From assembly GCA_038182865.1 (NCBI GenBank), contig CP116226.1, positions 2,480,001 through 2,544,000 on the forward strand: DNA of 64,000 bases, given 5' to 3'. This document shows positions 9,814 through 18,814 of the stretch, piece by piece. Numbering within the stretch: position 1 is the first letter of the stretch; each line of letters opens with the position of its first letter. The notes under the pieces were generated by a model. It saw only the letters and a list, made by a program, of their open reading frames with translations, was not told the DNA's origin and did not search any database. Made by a program: the position numbers and the translations under genes. Source of the stretch: Microbacterium enclense. Lineage in GTDB: Bacteria > Actinomycetota > Actinomycetes > Actinomycetales > Microbacteriaceae.

Positions 9814-9861
9814 CCGCGCGGGGCGGATGCTCGAGTCCGGGGAAGTGGGATGCGACGGGGG

Positions 9862-9924
9862 CAGGGGATGCCGCGGGGACAGGGCGTCTCGGGGCGTTTC
9901 AGCCTGTTGCGGTGGCATCCCCTG
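9862..9924. repeat. Interrupted inverted repeat built on GGATGCC
   Basis: CAGGGGATGCC (9862-9872) is repeated inverted at 9914-9924. It lies in the 262-bp gap before dnaX, which otherwise holds only the terminator at 9771 and the dnaX -10. I see no SRP RNA signature here, although ffs lies near dnaX in some bacteria. Confidence 0.5.
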
Positions 9925-10022
9925 TTCTGATGACCGGTGGAGATCGGCGTCCGCCGCGCGCACGGCGCCGGTGCGGGGAGCGCGGCGGACGCGATGTCGG
10001 AGGGACGCCGTAGGCTGGTCGG

Positions 10023-12956
10023 GTGACGACAGCCCTGTACCGCCGATACCGCCCGCAGGCGTTCGGCGAGATGATCGGGCAGTCCCAGGTGACCGAGCCG
10101 CTCATGACCGCTCTGCGCAGCGACCGGGTCGGTCACGCGTACCTGTTCTCGGGTCCGCGTGGCTGCGGTAAGACCACCTCGGCCCGGATTCTCGCCCGCT
10201 GCCTCAACTGCGCCGCCGGCCCCACCGACACGCCCTGCGGCACCTGCGAGAGCTGCGTCGAGCTCGGCCGCGGCGGAAGCGGTTCGCTCGACGTCGTCGA
10301 GATCGACGCCGCCAGCCACAACGGCGTCGACGACGCCCGCGACATCCGCGAGCGCGCGATCTTCGCCCCTGCCCGCGATCGCTTCAAGATCTTCATCCTC
10401 GATGAGGCGCACATGGTCACGCAGCAGGGCTTCAACGCCCTGCTGAAGCTCGTCGAAGAGCCGCCCGCGCACGTGAAGTTCATCTTCGCGACGACCGAGC
10501 CCGAGAAGGTGCTCGGCACCATCCGCTCGCGCACCCACCACTATCCGTTCCGGCTCGTTCCGCCCGCCGCCATGCTCGAGTACGTCCAGGAGCTGTGCGA
10601 GAGCGAGAACGTGGGCGTCGAGGCCGGCGTGCTGCCGCTCGTCGTCCGCGCCGGCGGAGGCTCGCCCCGCGACACGCTGTCTCTGCTCGATCAGCTCATC
10701 GCGGGGTCCGACCCCTCCACGGGCGCGGGGACCGAACAGGCGGGCCAGGTGCTCGTCCGCTACGAGCGCGCCGTGGCGCTGCTCGGGTACACCCACTCCG
10801 AACTCCTCGACGAGGTCGTCGACGCGTTCGCCGCGAACGACGGTGCCGGGGCGTTCACCGCGGTCGACCGCGTCGTGCAGACCGGGCAGGACCCGCGGCG
10901 CTTCGTCGACGACCTGCTCGAGCGTCTGCGCGACCTCATCGTCGTCGCGGCGACCGGCGCGGGGGCGTCCGCGGTTCTCCGCGGGGTTCCCGACGACCAG
11001 CTCGAGCGCATGTCCCGCCAGGCCACCGCGTTCGGCGTCGGGCGTCTCTCGCGCACGGCCGACCTGGTCGTCGCTGCGCTCGACGAGATGACGGGCGCCA
11101 CGTCACCCCGGCTCCAGCTCGAACTGCTCGTGGCCCGTGTGCTGACCCACGCGGGGGTGTCGCAGGGGGCGTCGCCCGCCACGATCCATGACCTGGATAC
11201 CGCGCGAGCTACCGCCCCGGCGCCGGCGCCCGCGACCGGCCGCCCCGCGTCGCCGGCCGCCGACATCGCGGCGCCCGCCGCGGCTCCGCGTGTCGCCGCT
11301 CCCGCGGCTCCCCGGATCGCCTCCCCGGGCACCGCTGCTCCGAGCACCACTGCCCCGGCGGCTGCGGCTCCGGTTGTCGCGGCTCCCGGGCGTCCTGCTC
11401 CGGCCATCGCGTCTCCGGGGTCGCAGGGGAGTCCCGTCGGGCCTCCGGTGGTCGCTCCGCCTTCGGTGGCGACGCCGTCTGTTGCGGCGGCCTCTGTTGC
11501 GGCGCCCTCTGTCGCTTCGCCGTCCCGGTCCTCGTCCGCGGGCGGGGCGGCGTCCGATCGCGTCGTCGACAAGCCGGTCGCGCCGTCGCGCGCCGACGAC
11601 GATGCCCCGCCGCCGTTCACCGACGACGATGCTCCGCCGCCCGACGACGAGCCTCGCCCCGTCGACGCCGCTCCGCACCCGGCGGAGGTCGTGTCAGAAC
11701 GGCCCGCCCCGGCCGCGCCGACATCGTCGAGCGCTCCCGCACGCGCCTCCGGGGCGGACGACCACGCGCACCCCTTCGACACGGCACCCACGCCCGACAA
11801 CTCCGACGCGTCCGATGATCTCTTCGGTGCGGGGGAGGTGGCCTCGCCGGTCGCCGTTGCTCCCGCGGCGGAGTCTCCCGTGCCTCAGGCCTCCGCGCCT
11901 CCCGCGTCGTCGGCCGGGTCGGGCGGCACACCCGCTCCGGTGGATACGTCCGCGACGACCGACACCGCCCTGCCGACGGACGCCGGGCCGACGGACGCCG
12001 GGCCGACGCACGCCGGGCCGACGGACGCCGCAGAGGCAGCGCCCGCCCCTGCGGCGCCCGCCGCGTCGGCCGGCGCCGGGCCGACGGACACCGGCGCGCC
12101 CGCCGAGACGGGTACGCCCCCGACCGAGGCGCCGGACGCCTCGCCGCTCGAGCCCGCCGCCCCGACGCCTCCTGCTCAGCCAGTCGGCCCGATCGAGCTC
12201 GGTCACGTGCGCGACGCCTGGCCTGAGATCCTCGGGCAGCTCGAGGCCGCGAGCCGCTCGTCGTGGCTGGTGGTCTCCACGGCGACCGTCGCCGCCTTCG
12301 ATGACGAGGTGCTCACGCTCTTCTTCCGCACGACGAGCGATCTCACGGCGTTCAAGACCCGCAGCGCCGACGGCGGCCCCAGTGAAGACCTGCGCCAGGC
12401 GATCCTCGCCGTCCTCGGCGTGCGGGTGAAGTATCTCGCGCGCCTCGACGGTGACGCTCCGGGCGGACCCGGCTCCGGCGGCCCGCGTGGCACGGGTCCC
12501 GGTGGCCCCGGCGGTACCGGCTCGGGTGCTCCCGGGCGCGGGGGAGCACCCGCGCGCTCGTCAGCGCCCTATACGGCCAGTGTCACGGACTGGGCCGTCG
12601 CGCCCATTCCCGGAGCCGCCCCGGCGGCCCCGCCCTCCGCCTTGGCCGTCGATGACGAGCCTGAGGAGGCGCGCCCCGCGGTCTCCGCGCCGGTCGCAGC
12701 GCTCGTCCGCGAGGGGGCCGTCCTGCCGGCCGCCGATGTCGCGCCGTCGGTCCCCGCTCCCGACGAGGTCGACGACGATGACGTCATCCCCCCGGCCGAC
12801 GAGGCTCCCGACGTGCCGGTGCCACCGGTGATCGTGCCGCGGATGGCGCCCCTGCGCGGGGGCGTGCAGCGGTACGGGGAGGCGGTCGTGCGTCAGATGC
12901 TGGGCGCGACCTATCTCCGTGACGAGCCCTACGAGCCCCCGACGAGGTTCACCTGA
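10023..12956 (+). CDS. dnaX: DNA polymerase III subunits gamma/tau
   Basis: Clamp-loader ATPase subunit of the replicative polymerase. The AAA+ module is N-terminal: Walker A GPRGCGKT at residues 44-51, zinc-binding Cys 63, 72, 75 and 78, and Walker B/DExx LDEAHMVTQQGFNALL. Residues from about 390 to 720 are an unusually long Pro/Ala/Thr-rich linker, including a four-copy TDAGP-type repeat. A conserved-looking segment (HVRDAWPEILGQLEAASRSS) follows, corresponding to the tau C-terminal region. At 977 residues it is long for the family. The GTG start at 10023 lies 6 nt after TAGGCT (10011-10016), suggesting a leaderless mRNA. The stop overlaps recR by one base (TGATG). Confidence 0.96.
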   Translation: MTTALYRRYRPQAFGEMIGQSQVTEPLMTALRSDRVGHAYLFSGPRGCGKTTSARILARCLNCAAGPTDTPCGTCESCVELGRGGSGSLDVVEIDAASHNGVDDARDIRERAIFAPARDRFKIFILDEAHMVTQQGFNALLKLVEEPPAHVKFIFATTEPEKVLGTIRSRTHHYPFRLVPPAAMLEYVQELCESENVGVEAGVLPLVVRAGGGSPRDTLSLLDQLIAGSDPSTGAGTEQAGQVLVRYERAVALLGYTHSELLDEVVDAFAANDGAGAFTAVDRVVQTGQDPRRFVDDLLERLRDLIVVAATGAGASAVLRGVPDDQLERMSRQATAFGVGRLSRTADLVVAALDEMTGATSPRLQLELLVARVLTHAGVSQGASPATIHDLDTARATAPAPAPATGRPASPAADIAAPAAAPRVAAPAAPRIASPGTAAPSTTAPAAAAPVVAAPGRPAPAIASPGSQGSPVGPPVVAPPSVATPSVAAASVAAPSVASPSRSSSAGGAASDRVVDKPVAPSRADDDAPPPFTDDDAPPPDDEPRPVDAAPHPAEVVSERPAPAAPTSSSAPARASGADDHAHPFDTAPTPDNSDASDDLFGAGEVASPVAVAPAAESPVPQASAPPASSAGSGGTPAPVDTSATTDTALPTDAGPTDAGPTHAGPTDAAEAAPAPAAPAASAGAGPTDTGAPAETGTPPTEAPDASPLEPAAPTPPAQPVGPIELGHVRDAWPEILGQLEAASRSSWLVVSTATVAAFDDEVLTLFFRTTSDLTAFKTRSADGGPSEDLRQAILAVLGVRVKYLARLDGDAPGGPGSGGPRGTGPGGPGGTGSGAPGRGGAPARSSAPYTASVTDWAVAPIPGAAPAAPPSALAVDDEPEEARPAVSAPVAALVREGAVLPAADVAPSVPAPDEVDDDDVIPPADEAPDVPVPPVIVPRMAPLRGGVQRYGEAVVRQMLGATYLRDEPYEPPTRFT
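11972..12030 (+). repeat. 15-bp tandem repeat inside dnaX linker
   Basis: About four copies of a 15-bp unit (ACGGACGCCGGGCCG) encode repeated T-D-A-G-P. One copy has a His codon in place of Asp, and a degenerate copy follows near 12075. The repeat is in frame, so copy-number change would only lengthen or shorten the linker. Confidence 0.8.
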
Positions 12957-13549
12957 TGTACGACGGCATCGTCCAAGACCTGATCGACGAGTTCGGCCGG
13001 CTCCCCGGGATCGGCCCGAAGTCGGCGCAGCGCATCGCCTTCCACATCCTGCAGTCCCCGAGCTTTGACGTCTCCCGTCTCTCGACGCTGCTGGGTGAGA
13101 TCCGCGACAAGGTGAAGTTCTGCGAGATCTGCGGCAACGTGTCCGAGCAGGACCGCTGCTCGATCTGCCGCGATCCTCGTCGCAACCCCGCGCTGATCTG
13201 CGTCGTCGAAGACGCGAAGGATGTCGCCGCCATCGAGCGCACGCGCGAATTCCGCGGGCTCTATCACGTGCTCGGTGGGGCGATCAGTCCCATCGCGGGC
13301 ATCGGCCCCGACGACCTGCGCGTCAGCCAGCTGATGCAGCGCCTCGCCGACGGGACGGTGCAAGAAGTGATCCTCGCCACCAACCCGAACCTCGAGGGTG
13401 AGGCGACGGCCACCTACCTCAGCCGGCTGCTGCACACGCTCGAGATCCGCGTCACCCGGTTGGCATCCGGGCTCCCCGTCGGCGGCGACCTCGAGTACGC
13501 CGACGAGGTCACCCTGGGTCGCGCATTCGAAGGGCGCCGCACCCTCTGA
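12956..13549 (+). CDS. recR: Recombination mediator protein RecR
   Basis: Gap-repair factor that acts with RecF and RecO to load RecA. The 197-residue protein has the N-terminal helix-hairpin-helix (LPGIGPKSAQRIAFHIL), a Cys4 zinc finger (C56, C59, C68, C71), a Toprim domain beginning ICVVEDAKDVAAIERT and the conserved Walker-like GGAISPIAGIGPDDL. Its ATG overlaps the dnaX stop by one base, so it is translationally coupled to the clamp-loader gene. The ybaB/ebfC gene that often separates dnaX and recR is not present here. Confidence 0.97.
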   Translation: MYDGIVQDLIDEFGRLPGIGPKSAQRIAFHILQSPSFDVSRLSTLLGEIRDKVKFCEICGNVSEQDRCSICRDPRRNPALICVVEDAKDVAAIERTREFRGLYHVLGGAISPIAGIGPDDLRVSQLMQRLADGTVQEVILATNPNLEGEATATYLSRLLHTLEIRVTRLASGLPVGGDLEYADEVTLGRAFEGRRTL

Positions 13550-13563
13550 CGTCACCCCCGCGA

Positions 13564-14961
13564 TCAGCGACGTGTCCGCGCCCGCGCCCTCACCACGCTC
13601 GACAGCGTGGCGCGCACCGGCTGCCCCAGGTAAATGCCCAGCGACGCCCCCACCGCGAGGGCGATACCGATCGTGGCCGCGCCGGCGAGCGTGGTGACGC
13701 CGGTCATCAGCACCGTGGGATCGTCACCGGACTCGACCACGCCCAGCAGTCCGCGGAACACCGCCGCACCGGGAACCAACGGCAGGATCGCCGCGGTCGT
13801 GATCGCGACCGAGGGGACATGCAGTCGGTAGGCGACGACGATGCCGACGAAGCTGCCGATGAACGCGCCGACCCCGCTGGCCGCGGCCACCTCGAATCCG
13901 AGTGACGAGGCGCCCACGTACCCGGCCCAGGCGACCAGGCTCAGCGCCGCGCTGACGACGACGATGCGTGCGCCCGCGCCGTTGTACACAGCGACGGCGA
14001 TCGCGATCACCGCCGCGCCGACGAACTGCACGGTCACGGGGCCCAGCGGCAGCGCGTTCGACGGCGCAGACATCCCCAGCCCCAGCACGCGCACCGTTTC
14101 CAGGCCCGCGAGGATGCCGAGCACCACGCCGAGCGTCTGCGTCGTCAGCTCGAGGATGCGCCCCGTGGCGGTGAGCGCGAAGCCGTCGATGGCATCCTGT
14201 GCCGCTCCCACCACGGTGAGTCCGGCCAGCATGAGGACGATCCCGGATGCCACGATCACCGACGGTCGGATCGCGGCGGCCGCATCGAGCCCGGTGTAGT
14301 GCATCAGCGGGGAGAGGGCCGCGACGACGGTGAGGACGAATCCTCCGGCGATCTGCGCGAAGAAGTACGGCACGCGGGCTCGGGCGAGGAGATGCTGGGT
14401 GGTGGCAGCGAGAGCGGCGGCGATGAACGACAGCACCAACGCGAGCCAGTTCGCGCCGAACATGATCGCCACGCCCACGGCGAGCGAGGCCTGCGCGGCG
14501 ATGACGATCGCGGGGCGGTAGCGGAAGGGCAGGCGACGGATGGCCCGGCACCGCGCGATCGCGTCATCGAGGCCCAGACCGCCGGTGATCTCGGTGACCA
14601 GCGCCTGCAGACGCTGGAGCTTGGCGTGATCGGGAACGGAGCCCCGGACGACGCGTAGCAGGGTGGTCGGGTGCGTCGCACCGGGGCGACTGTGCGCGAT
14701 GGTGATCGAGTTGTACGTGACGTCGACATGGACGGGGTCCAGGCCGTACGCGCCGCACACCCGGACGATCGTCAGGGTCACCTCGTTCGCCGGCGCACCA
14801 ACGACGAGCATCGTCTCGCCGATGCGGATCGCGAGGTCGAGGATGCGCGTCGACAGCCCCTCGTCGATGACGGGGAGCATCTGCGTCTCCGGGGACGACG
14901 CGTCGTCGGTGTGGACGAGGCGGCGCAACGACGAGAGCAGTCGACGCGGGGTGGGGGACAA
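13564..14961 (-). CDS. Threonine/serine exporter, ThrE family
   Basis: A 465-residue integral membrane protein. The N-terminal ~190 residues form the soluble ThrE domain (IRIGETMLVVGAPANEV, VHVDVTYNSITIA). About ten hydrophobic helices follow, first the ThrE membrane part and then the ThrE_2-like module (LLPLVPG motif region near residue 395). Family members export threonine or serine. I chose the TTG at 14961 because GGAGG sits 7 nt upstream; the reading frame stays open much further upstream only because of high GC. It is convergent with recR and divergent from aspartokinase, whose pathway makes threonine, so an overflow role is plausible but inferred. Confidence 0.85.
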   Translation of the reverse strand: MSPTPRRLLSSLRRLVHTDDASSPETQMLPVIDEGLSTRILDLAIRIGETMLVVGAPANEVTLTIVRVCGAYGLDPVHVDVTYNSITIAHSRPGATHPTTLLRVVRGSVPDHAKLQRLQALVTEITGGLGLDDAIARCRAIRRLPFRYRPAIVIAAQASLAVGVAIMFGANWLALVLSFIAAALAATTQHLLARARVPYFFAQIAGGFVLTVVAALSPLMHYTGLDAAAAIRPSVIVASGIVLMLAGLTVVGAAQDAIDGFALTATGRILELTTQTLGVVLGILAGLETVRVLGLGMSAPSNALPLGPVTVQFVGAAVIAIAVAVYNGAGARIVVVSAALSLVAWAGYVGASSLGFEVAAASGVGAFIGSFVGIVVAYRLHVPSVAITTAAILPLVPGAAVFRGLLGVVESGDDPTVLMTGVTTLAGAATIGIALAVGASLGIYLGQPVRATLSSVVRARARTRR

Positions 14962-15159
14962 CCGCGAGCCTCCAGGAGCGGGAACCGGGTGGGAGGGCTC
15001 GATCCTATCCGCGCCGAGCTGAGCTTCCGGGGGCCTCGCACCCGATCCCGCGCATGACGGAGACGGAATGCGCACGCCCCTAAGATGGACCCTCGGGCGC
15101 GACATCCGAGCGCCCCGTCGTGGCCCCCCGACGCCCGACCCTCCCGGGAGTTTCCTCAA

Positions 15160-16446
15160 ATGGCGCTGATCGTCCAGAAGTACGGCGGTTCGTCCGTCGC
15201 CGACGCCGAGAGCATCAAGCGGGTCGCGAAGCGCATCGTCGACACGCGTCGCGCCGGCCACGAGGTCGTCGTCGCGGTGAGCGCCATGGGCGACACCACC
15301 GACGAGCTGCTCGACCTCGCGGGGCAGGTCGCGCCGATCCCCGCCCCGCGGGAGCTCGACATGCTGCTCTCCAGCGGCGAGCGCATCTCGATGGCGTTGC
15401 TCGCGATGGCCATCCACTCGATGGGCTTCGAGGCACGCTCGTTCACCGGCAGCCAGGCCGGCATGATCACGGATGCCACCCACGGCGCCGCACGCATCGT
15501 CGACGTCACCCCCGTGCGCCTGCGCGAAGCCCTCGACGAGGGCGCGATCGTCATCGTCGCCGGCTTCCAGGGCTTCAACCGCGACACCCGCGACATCACG
15601 ACCCTCGGCCGCGGCGGCTCGGACACCACCGCGGTCGCGCTCGCGGCGGCGCTCAAGGCCGACGTGTGCGAGATCTACAGCGACGTCGACGGCATCTTCA
15701 CCGCCGACCCTCGCGTCGTCCCCCTGGCGCGGAAGCTCGACCGCGTCGGCAGCGAAGAGATGCTGGAGCTGGCCGCCAACGGCGCGAAGGTCCTCTACAT
15801 CCGCGCCGTCGAGTACGCCCGCCGCCACGGCGTGCTGATCCACGCGCGATCCACGTTCAGCTCGGGCGAGGGCACCTGGGTGCTCGACGCTTCGAAGACC
15901 TCCTCACTCGTCCCCGAAAGAGAAGCCATGGAAGAGCCCATCGTCGCCGGCGTCGCCACCGACCTCAGCCAGGCCAAGATCACCGTCATCGGCGTGCCCG
16001 ACGTTCCCGGCAAGGCCGCCGACATCTTCAAGATCGTCGCGAAGTCCGGTGCGAACGTCGACATGATCGTCCAGAACGTCTCCGCTGCCGCCACCGGCCG
16101 CACCGACATCTCCTTCACGCTCCCCAAGACCGATGCCACGACCGCCCTCAAGGCGCTCGCCGGGGAGCAGTCCGAGGTCGGGTTCGAGAGCCTCGTGCAC
16201 GACGACCAGATCGGCAAGCTCTCCGTCGTGGGCGCGGGCATGCGCACGCACTCCGGCGTCTCGGCGACGCTCTTCGAGGCCCTCAGCATGGCGGGCGTCA
16301 ACATCGAGATGATCTCGACCTCCGAGATCCGCATCTCTGTCGTCGTGCGCGGTGTCGACCTCGCCGAGGCCGCACGTCTGGTGCACACCGCGTACGGTCT
16401 GGACGGCGAGGCCGAGGCCACCGTCCACGCCGGCACCGGCCGCTGA
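15160..16446 (+). CDS. lysC: Aspartokinase (alpha subunit reading frame)
   Basis: Phosphorylates aspartate, the first step to lysine, threonine, methionine and diaminopimelate. The 428-residue protein has the kinase domain with KYGGSSV at residues 7-13, the FTGSQAGMITD and TLGRGGSDTTAVALA motifs, and two C-terminal ACT domains for feedback control. The ATG at 15160 fits the family N-terminus. In most actinobacteria asd follows directly; here it is displaced by about 3.3 kb. Like Corynebacterium lysC, the gene contains an in-frame internal start for a separate beta subunit (15928). Four bases separate it from the convergent GntR gene. Confidence 0.96.
   Translation: MALIVQKYGGSSVADAESIKRVAKRIVDTRRAGHEVVVAVSAMGDTTDELLDLAGQVAPIPAPRELDMLLSSGERISMALLAMAIHSMGFEARSFTGSQAGMITDATHGAARIVDVTPVRLREALDEGAIVIVAGFQGFNRDTRDITTLGRGGSDTTAVALAAALKADVCEIYSDVDGIFTADPRVVPLARKLDRVGSEEMLELAANGAKVLYIRAVEYARRHGVLIHARSTFSSGEGTWVLDASKTSSLVPEREAMEEPIVAGVATDLSQAKITVIGVPDVPGKAADIFKIVAKSGANVDMIVQNVSAAATGRTDISFTLPKTDATTALKALAGEQSEVGFESLVHDDQIGKLSVVGAGMRTHSGVSATLFEALSMAGVNIEMISTSEIRISVVVRGVDLAEAARLVHTAYGLDGEAEATVHAGTGR
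15928..16446 (+). other. Internal in-frame start: predicted aspartokinase beta subunit
   Basis: The ATG at 15928 (codon 257 of lysC) begins MEEPIVAGVATDLSQAK. This aligns by eye with the known start of the Corynebacterium beta subunit and would give 172 residues holding both ACT domains. A purine-rich AAAGAGAAG lies just upstream. Known alpha2beta2 aspartokinases use this arrangement; here it is inferred. Confidence 0.65.
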
Positions 16447-16450
16447 CCTC

Positions 16451-17224
16451 TCAGCGCCCGGAGCCGCTCGGCCGCGGAGCGATGAACATCGATTCGCGCA
16501 ACTCGAGGACGTGCGTGCGCGCCGCGTGGGCCGCTCGCTCCGCGTCGCCGCGCTCGATGGCCTCGACGACCGCGAGGTGCTGCGCATTGCTCTCTCGCAG
16601 GTAGGCGATCGGGTAGGGCACGAAGTAGGCGTACAGCGCGTCGGCGACCGCCCGGTGCTGCGCGAGCGCCCACTCCTGCCCCGATGCGGCGGATACGGCG
16701 CGGTGGAAGCGGACGTCGGCGGCGTGGAACTCCGTCCAGTCCTCCGCGGCGGTCGCGGCCTCGATCGCCGTGCGAGCCTCTCGCAGGTGGACCGTCGTCG
16801 CGGGATCGTCGTGACGCCAGGCCGCCTCGGCCGCGAGGGCGGACTCGATCAGGGCGCGCTCGTTGATCAGCGCCCGTACCGTCGGCGCCTCGTCCCGGAA
16901 GCGCTGGACGGCGGGGTCCGCGGCCCAGCGCGTCGGGTCGACGTCGTCGGCGACGAACGTCCCGCCGTGACGACCTCGCTTGCGCACGAGGACGTTCTCT
17001 TCCGCGAGCGCACCGAACGCGCGACGGATGGTGGCGACGCTGACGTCGAGGGCCTCCGCGGACCGGGCATCCGACGGGAGGCGGTCGCCGGCTGTGAGCA
17101 GGCCCAGCTCGATCGCCAGATACAGTCGGGCCCGCACCGCGTCGAACATCGACAGGGGCGAGACCCCCGACAGCGCCGGCGCGACGAAGTGCTCGTCCGC
17201 ACCGGCGCTCGTCGGGGTCATCAC
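16451..17224 (-). CDS. GntR/FadR-family (FCD) transcriptional regulator
   Basis: A 257-residue regulator: N-terminal winged helix (LPSDARSAEALDVSVATIRRAFGALAEENVLVRKRG) and an all-helical FCD ligand-binding domain with conserved FHRAVSAASGQ. GTG at 17224 or ATG at 17221 are equally possible starts. It is the last gene of a minus-strand set nitrilase-permease-regulator, 76 bp after the permease, so it probably controls this cluster. A palindrome at the nitrilase start (19643-19664) is a candidate target. The ligand is unknown. Confidence 0.85.
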   Translation of the reverse strand: MMTPTSAGADEHFVAPALSGVSPLSMFDAVRARLYLAIELGLLTAGDRLPSDARSAEALDVSVATIRRAFGALAEENVLVRKRGRHGGTFVADDVDPTRWAADPAVQRFRDEAPTVRALINERALIESALAAEAAWRHDDPATTVHLREARTAIEAATAAEDWTEFHAADVRFHRAVSAASGQEWALAQHRAVADALYAYFVPYPIAYLRESNAQHLAVVEAIERGDAERAAHAARTHVLELRESMFIAPRPSGSGR

Positions 17225-17258
17225 CCGATCATGTCATTCGGTCGGTACCCGGCGCGGC

Positions 17259-17284
17259 GCGTCGGGCTGCCGCGTCGGGCTGCC
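17259..17284. repeat. 13-bp tandem duplication in the regulator-permease gap
   Basis: GCGTCGGGCTGCC occurs twice in direct succession at 17259-17271 and 17272-17284. No function is evident. Confidence 0.5.
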
Positions 17285-17300
17285 GCGTCCGTCCGACGCG

Positions 17301-18800
17301 TCAGTCCGACGCGATGTCTCCCCGTTCGAGCTGGGTGATCGCGCCGGTGGGGGTGGCATCCGGGATCTGGATCTCGCCGATACGCCGACGGCCGCCGAGG
17401 AGGGCTCCGAACGCTCCCGCCGCGACCGGGATCAGCGCGAGCACGATCGACAGCTCGACGCTGCCGCCGGTGATGAGGGTGAAGTTCGACAGGACCAGCC
17501 ACAGCGACACCGCCAGACCGACCACCGCGGCGAGCGGAGCCACCACGGCACGACCGATGAGTCTCGATCGCACGCTCGCGTTGCGGCGGAAGAAGACGAA
17601 CACGGCGATCGAGGTGAGCAGCATCAGCAGGACCATGCCGACGGTGGCCACGCCTGCCATCGAGCCGAAGACGCCGATCAGGGGATCGACGTCGAAGAGG
17701 GCGAACGCACCGACGAGGACTGCGGCTGTCACGCTCTGCACGACGGAGGAGAAGGCGGGGGAGTGGTGCGCACCGTGGACGGTGGCGAGGCGACGCGGGA
17801 GGACCCCGCGCCCGGCCAGCGTGAACTGATAGCGGGCGATGACGTTGTGGAACGACAGCACGCACGCGAACAGGCTCGTCACCAGCAGAACCTGCACGAT
17901 GTCTTGGAAGATCGGACCGAGGTAGCGACCGGTGAGGTCGATGAGCATGTTCGCATCGCCCGCGAGGGTGGCCTGGGCCAGCGCGACCGCTCCGGCTCCA
18001 CCGGCGCCGGTGATGAGCGCCCAGCAGGAGATCGCGTAGAAGACGCCGATGATGATGACGGCGAGGTAGGTGGCGCGCGGGATCGTCCGCGCCGGGTCGC
18101 GGGCTTCGTCACGGAAGACCGCGGTCGCCTCGAATCCGATGAATCCCGTCAGCGCGAAGAGCACCGAGACGGCGAGTCCGGGGGAGAACACGTTCTCCGG
18201 TGCGAAGGTCGACCAGACGATGCCCTCGGCCCCGCCGGTCGCGAACACCACGGTGTCGAGCACGACGACGACAGCGATCTCCGCGACGAGGGCGATGCCG
18301 AGCACGCGCGACGACAGATCGATGTGGCGGTAGCCCAGGAGCGCCACGAGGAGGAGAGCGGCGAAGGCGTACACACCCCAGTGCAGGTCGGGGCCGCCGA
18401 AGAAGGTGACGAGTCCGCCGAACGCCCATCCGAGGTACCCGTACACGCCCACCTGGATGGCCGTGTACGCCACCAGAGCCACGAAGGCGGCTCCCAGACC
18501 CGCGCGCGGCCCCAGCCCCGCGGCAGCGTACGAGAAGAACGCCCCGGCGTCGCGGACGTACGGTGTCATCGTCACGAACCCGACGGCGAAGACGAGGAGC
18601 ACCACCGCGGCGAGGATGAATCCGACGGGCGCACCGGCGCCGTTTCCGGCGCCGACCGCGATCGGGACGTTGCCGCCGATCACGGTCAGCGGAGCTGCCG
18701 CGGCGATCACCATGAAGACGATCGAGCCGGTGCCCAGGCGGCCTGTCAGTCGCTTCTGCGTGGTCGCGGGCGGAGTGCCGGGCTCAGCGTGTGCGGTCAT
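17301..18800 (-). CDS. APC-superfamily amino acid/amine permease
   Basis: A 499-residue membrane transporter with about 12 hydrophobic segments. The first helix carries the APC-type unwound Gly region (FMVIAAAAPLTVIGGNVPIA), and GFIGFEATAVFRDEARDPARTIPRA is the conserved loop of this family. The start is ATG 18800, with AGGAGGAC 7 nt upstream; the long frame upstream is a GC artefact. It lies 14 bp after the nitrilase-family gene and before a GntR regulator, so the three likely form an operon that takes up and hydrolyses a nitrogen compound. The substrate is not identifiable from sequence. Confidence 0.9.
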   Translation of the reverse strand: MTAHAEPGTPPATTQKRLTGRLGTGSIVFMVIAAAAPLTVIGGNVPIAVGAGNGAGAPVGFILAAVVLLVFAVGFVTMTPYVRDAGAFFSYAAAGLGPRAGLGAAFVALVAYTAIQVGVYGYLGWAFGGLVTFFGGPDLHWGVYAFAALLLVALLGYRHIDLSSRVLGIALVAEIAVVVVLDTVVFATGGAEGIVWSTFAPENVFSPGLAVSVLFALTGFIGFEATAVFRDEARDPARTIPRATYLAVIIIGVFYAISCWALITGAGGAGAVALAQATLAGDANMLIDLTGRYLGPIFQDIVQVLLVTSLFACVLSFHNVIARYQFTLAGRGVLPRRLATVHGAHHSPAFSSVVQSVTAAVLVGAFALFDVDPLIGVFGSMAGVATVGMVLLMLLTSIAVFVFFRRNASVRSRLIGRAVVAPLAAVVGLAVSLWLVLSNFTLITGGSVELSIVLALIPVAAGAFGALLGGRRRIGEIQIPDATPTGAITQLERGDIASD

Positions 18801-18814
18801 GTGGATCGTCCTCC

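Noticed and set aside
9761..10022. SRP (4.5S) RNA gene before dnaX
   Set aside because: The gap contains two inverted repeats, but not the conserved SRP apical loop sequence.
14900..15160. Lysine riboswitch before aspartokinase or asd
   Set aside because: No L-box-like structure or conserved bases, and the leaders are too short.
15062..15843. N-terminal extension of the ThrE-type gene across the aspartokinase promoter
   Set aside because: The open frame continues upstream, but the extension has no similarity and overlaps lysC. TTG 14961 with GGAGG is a better start.
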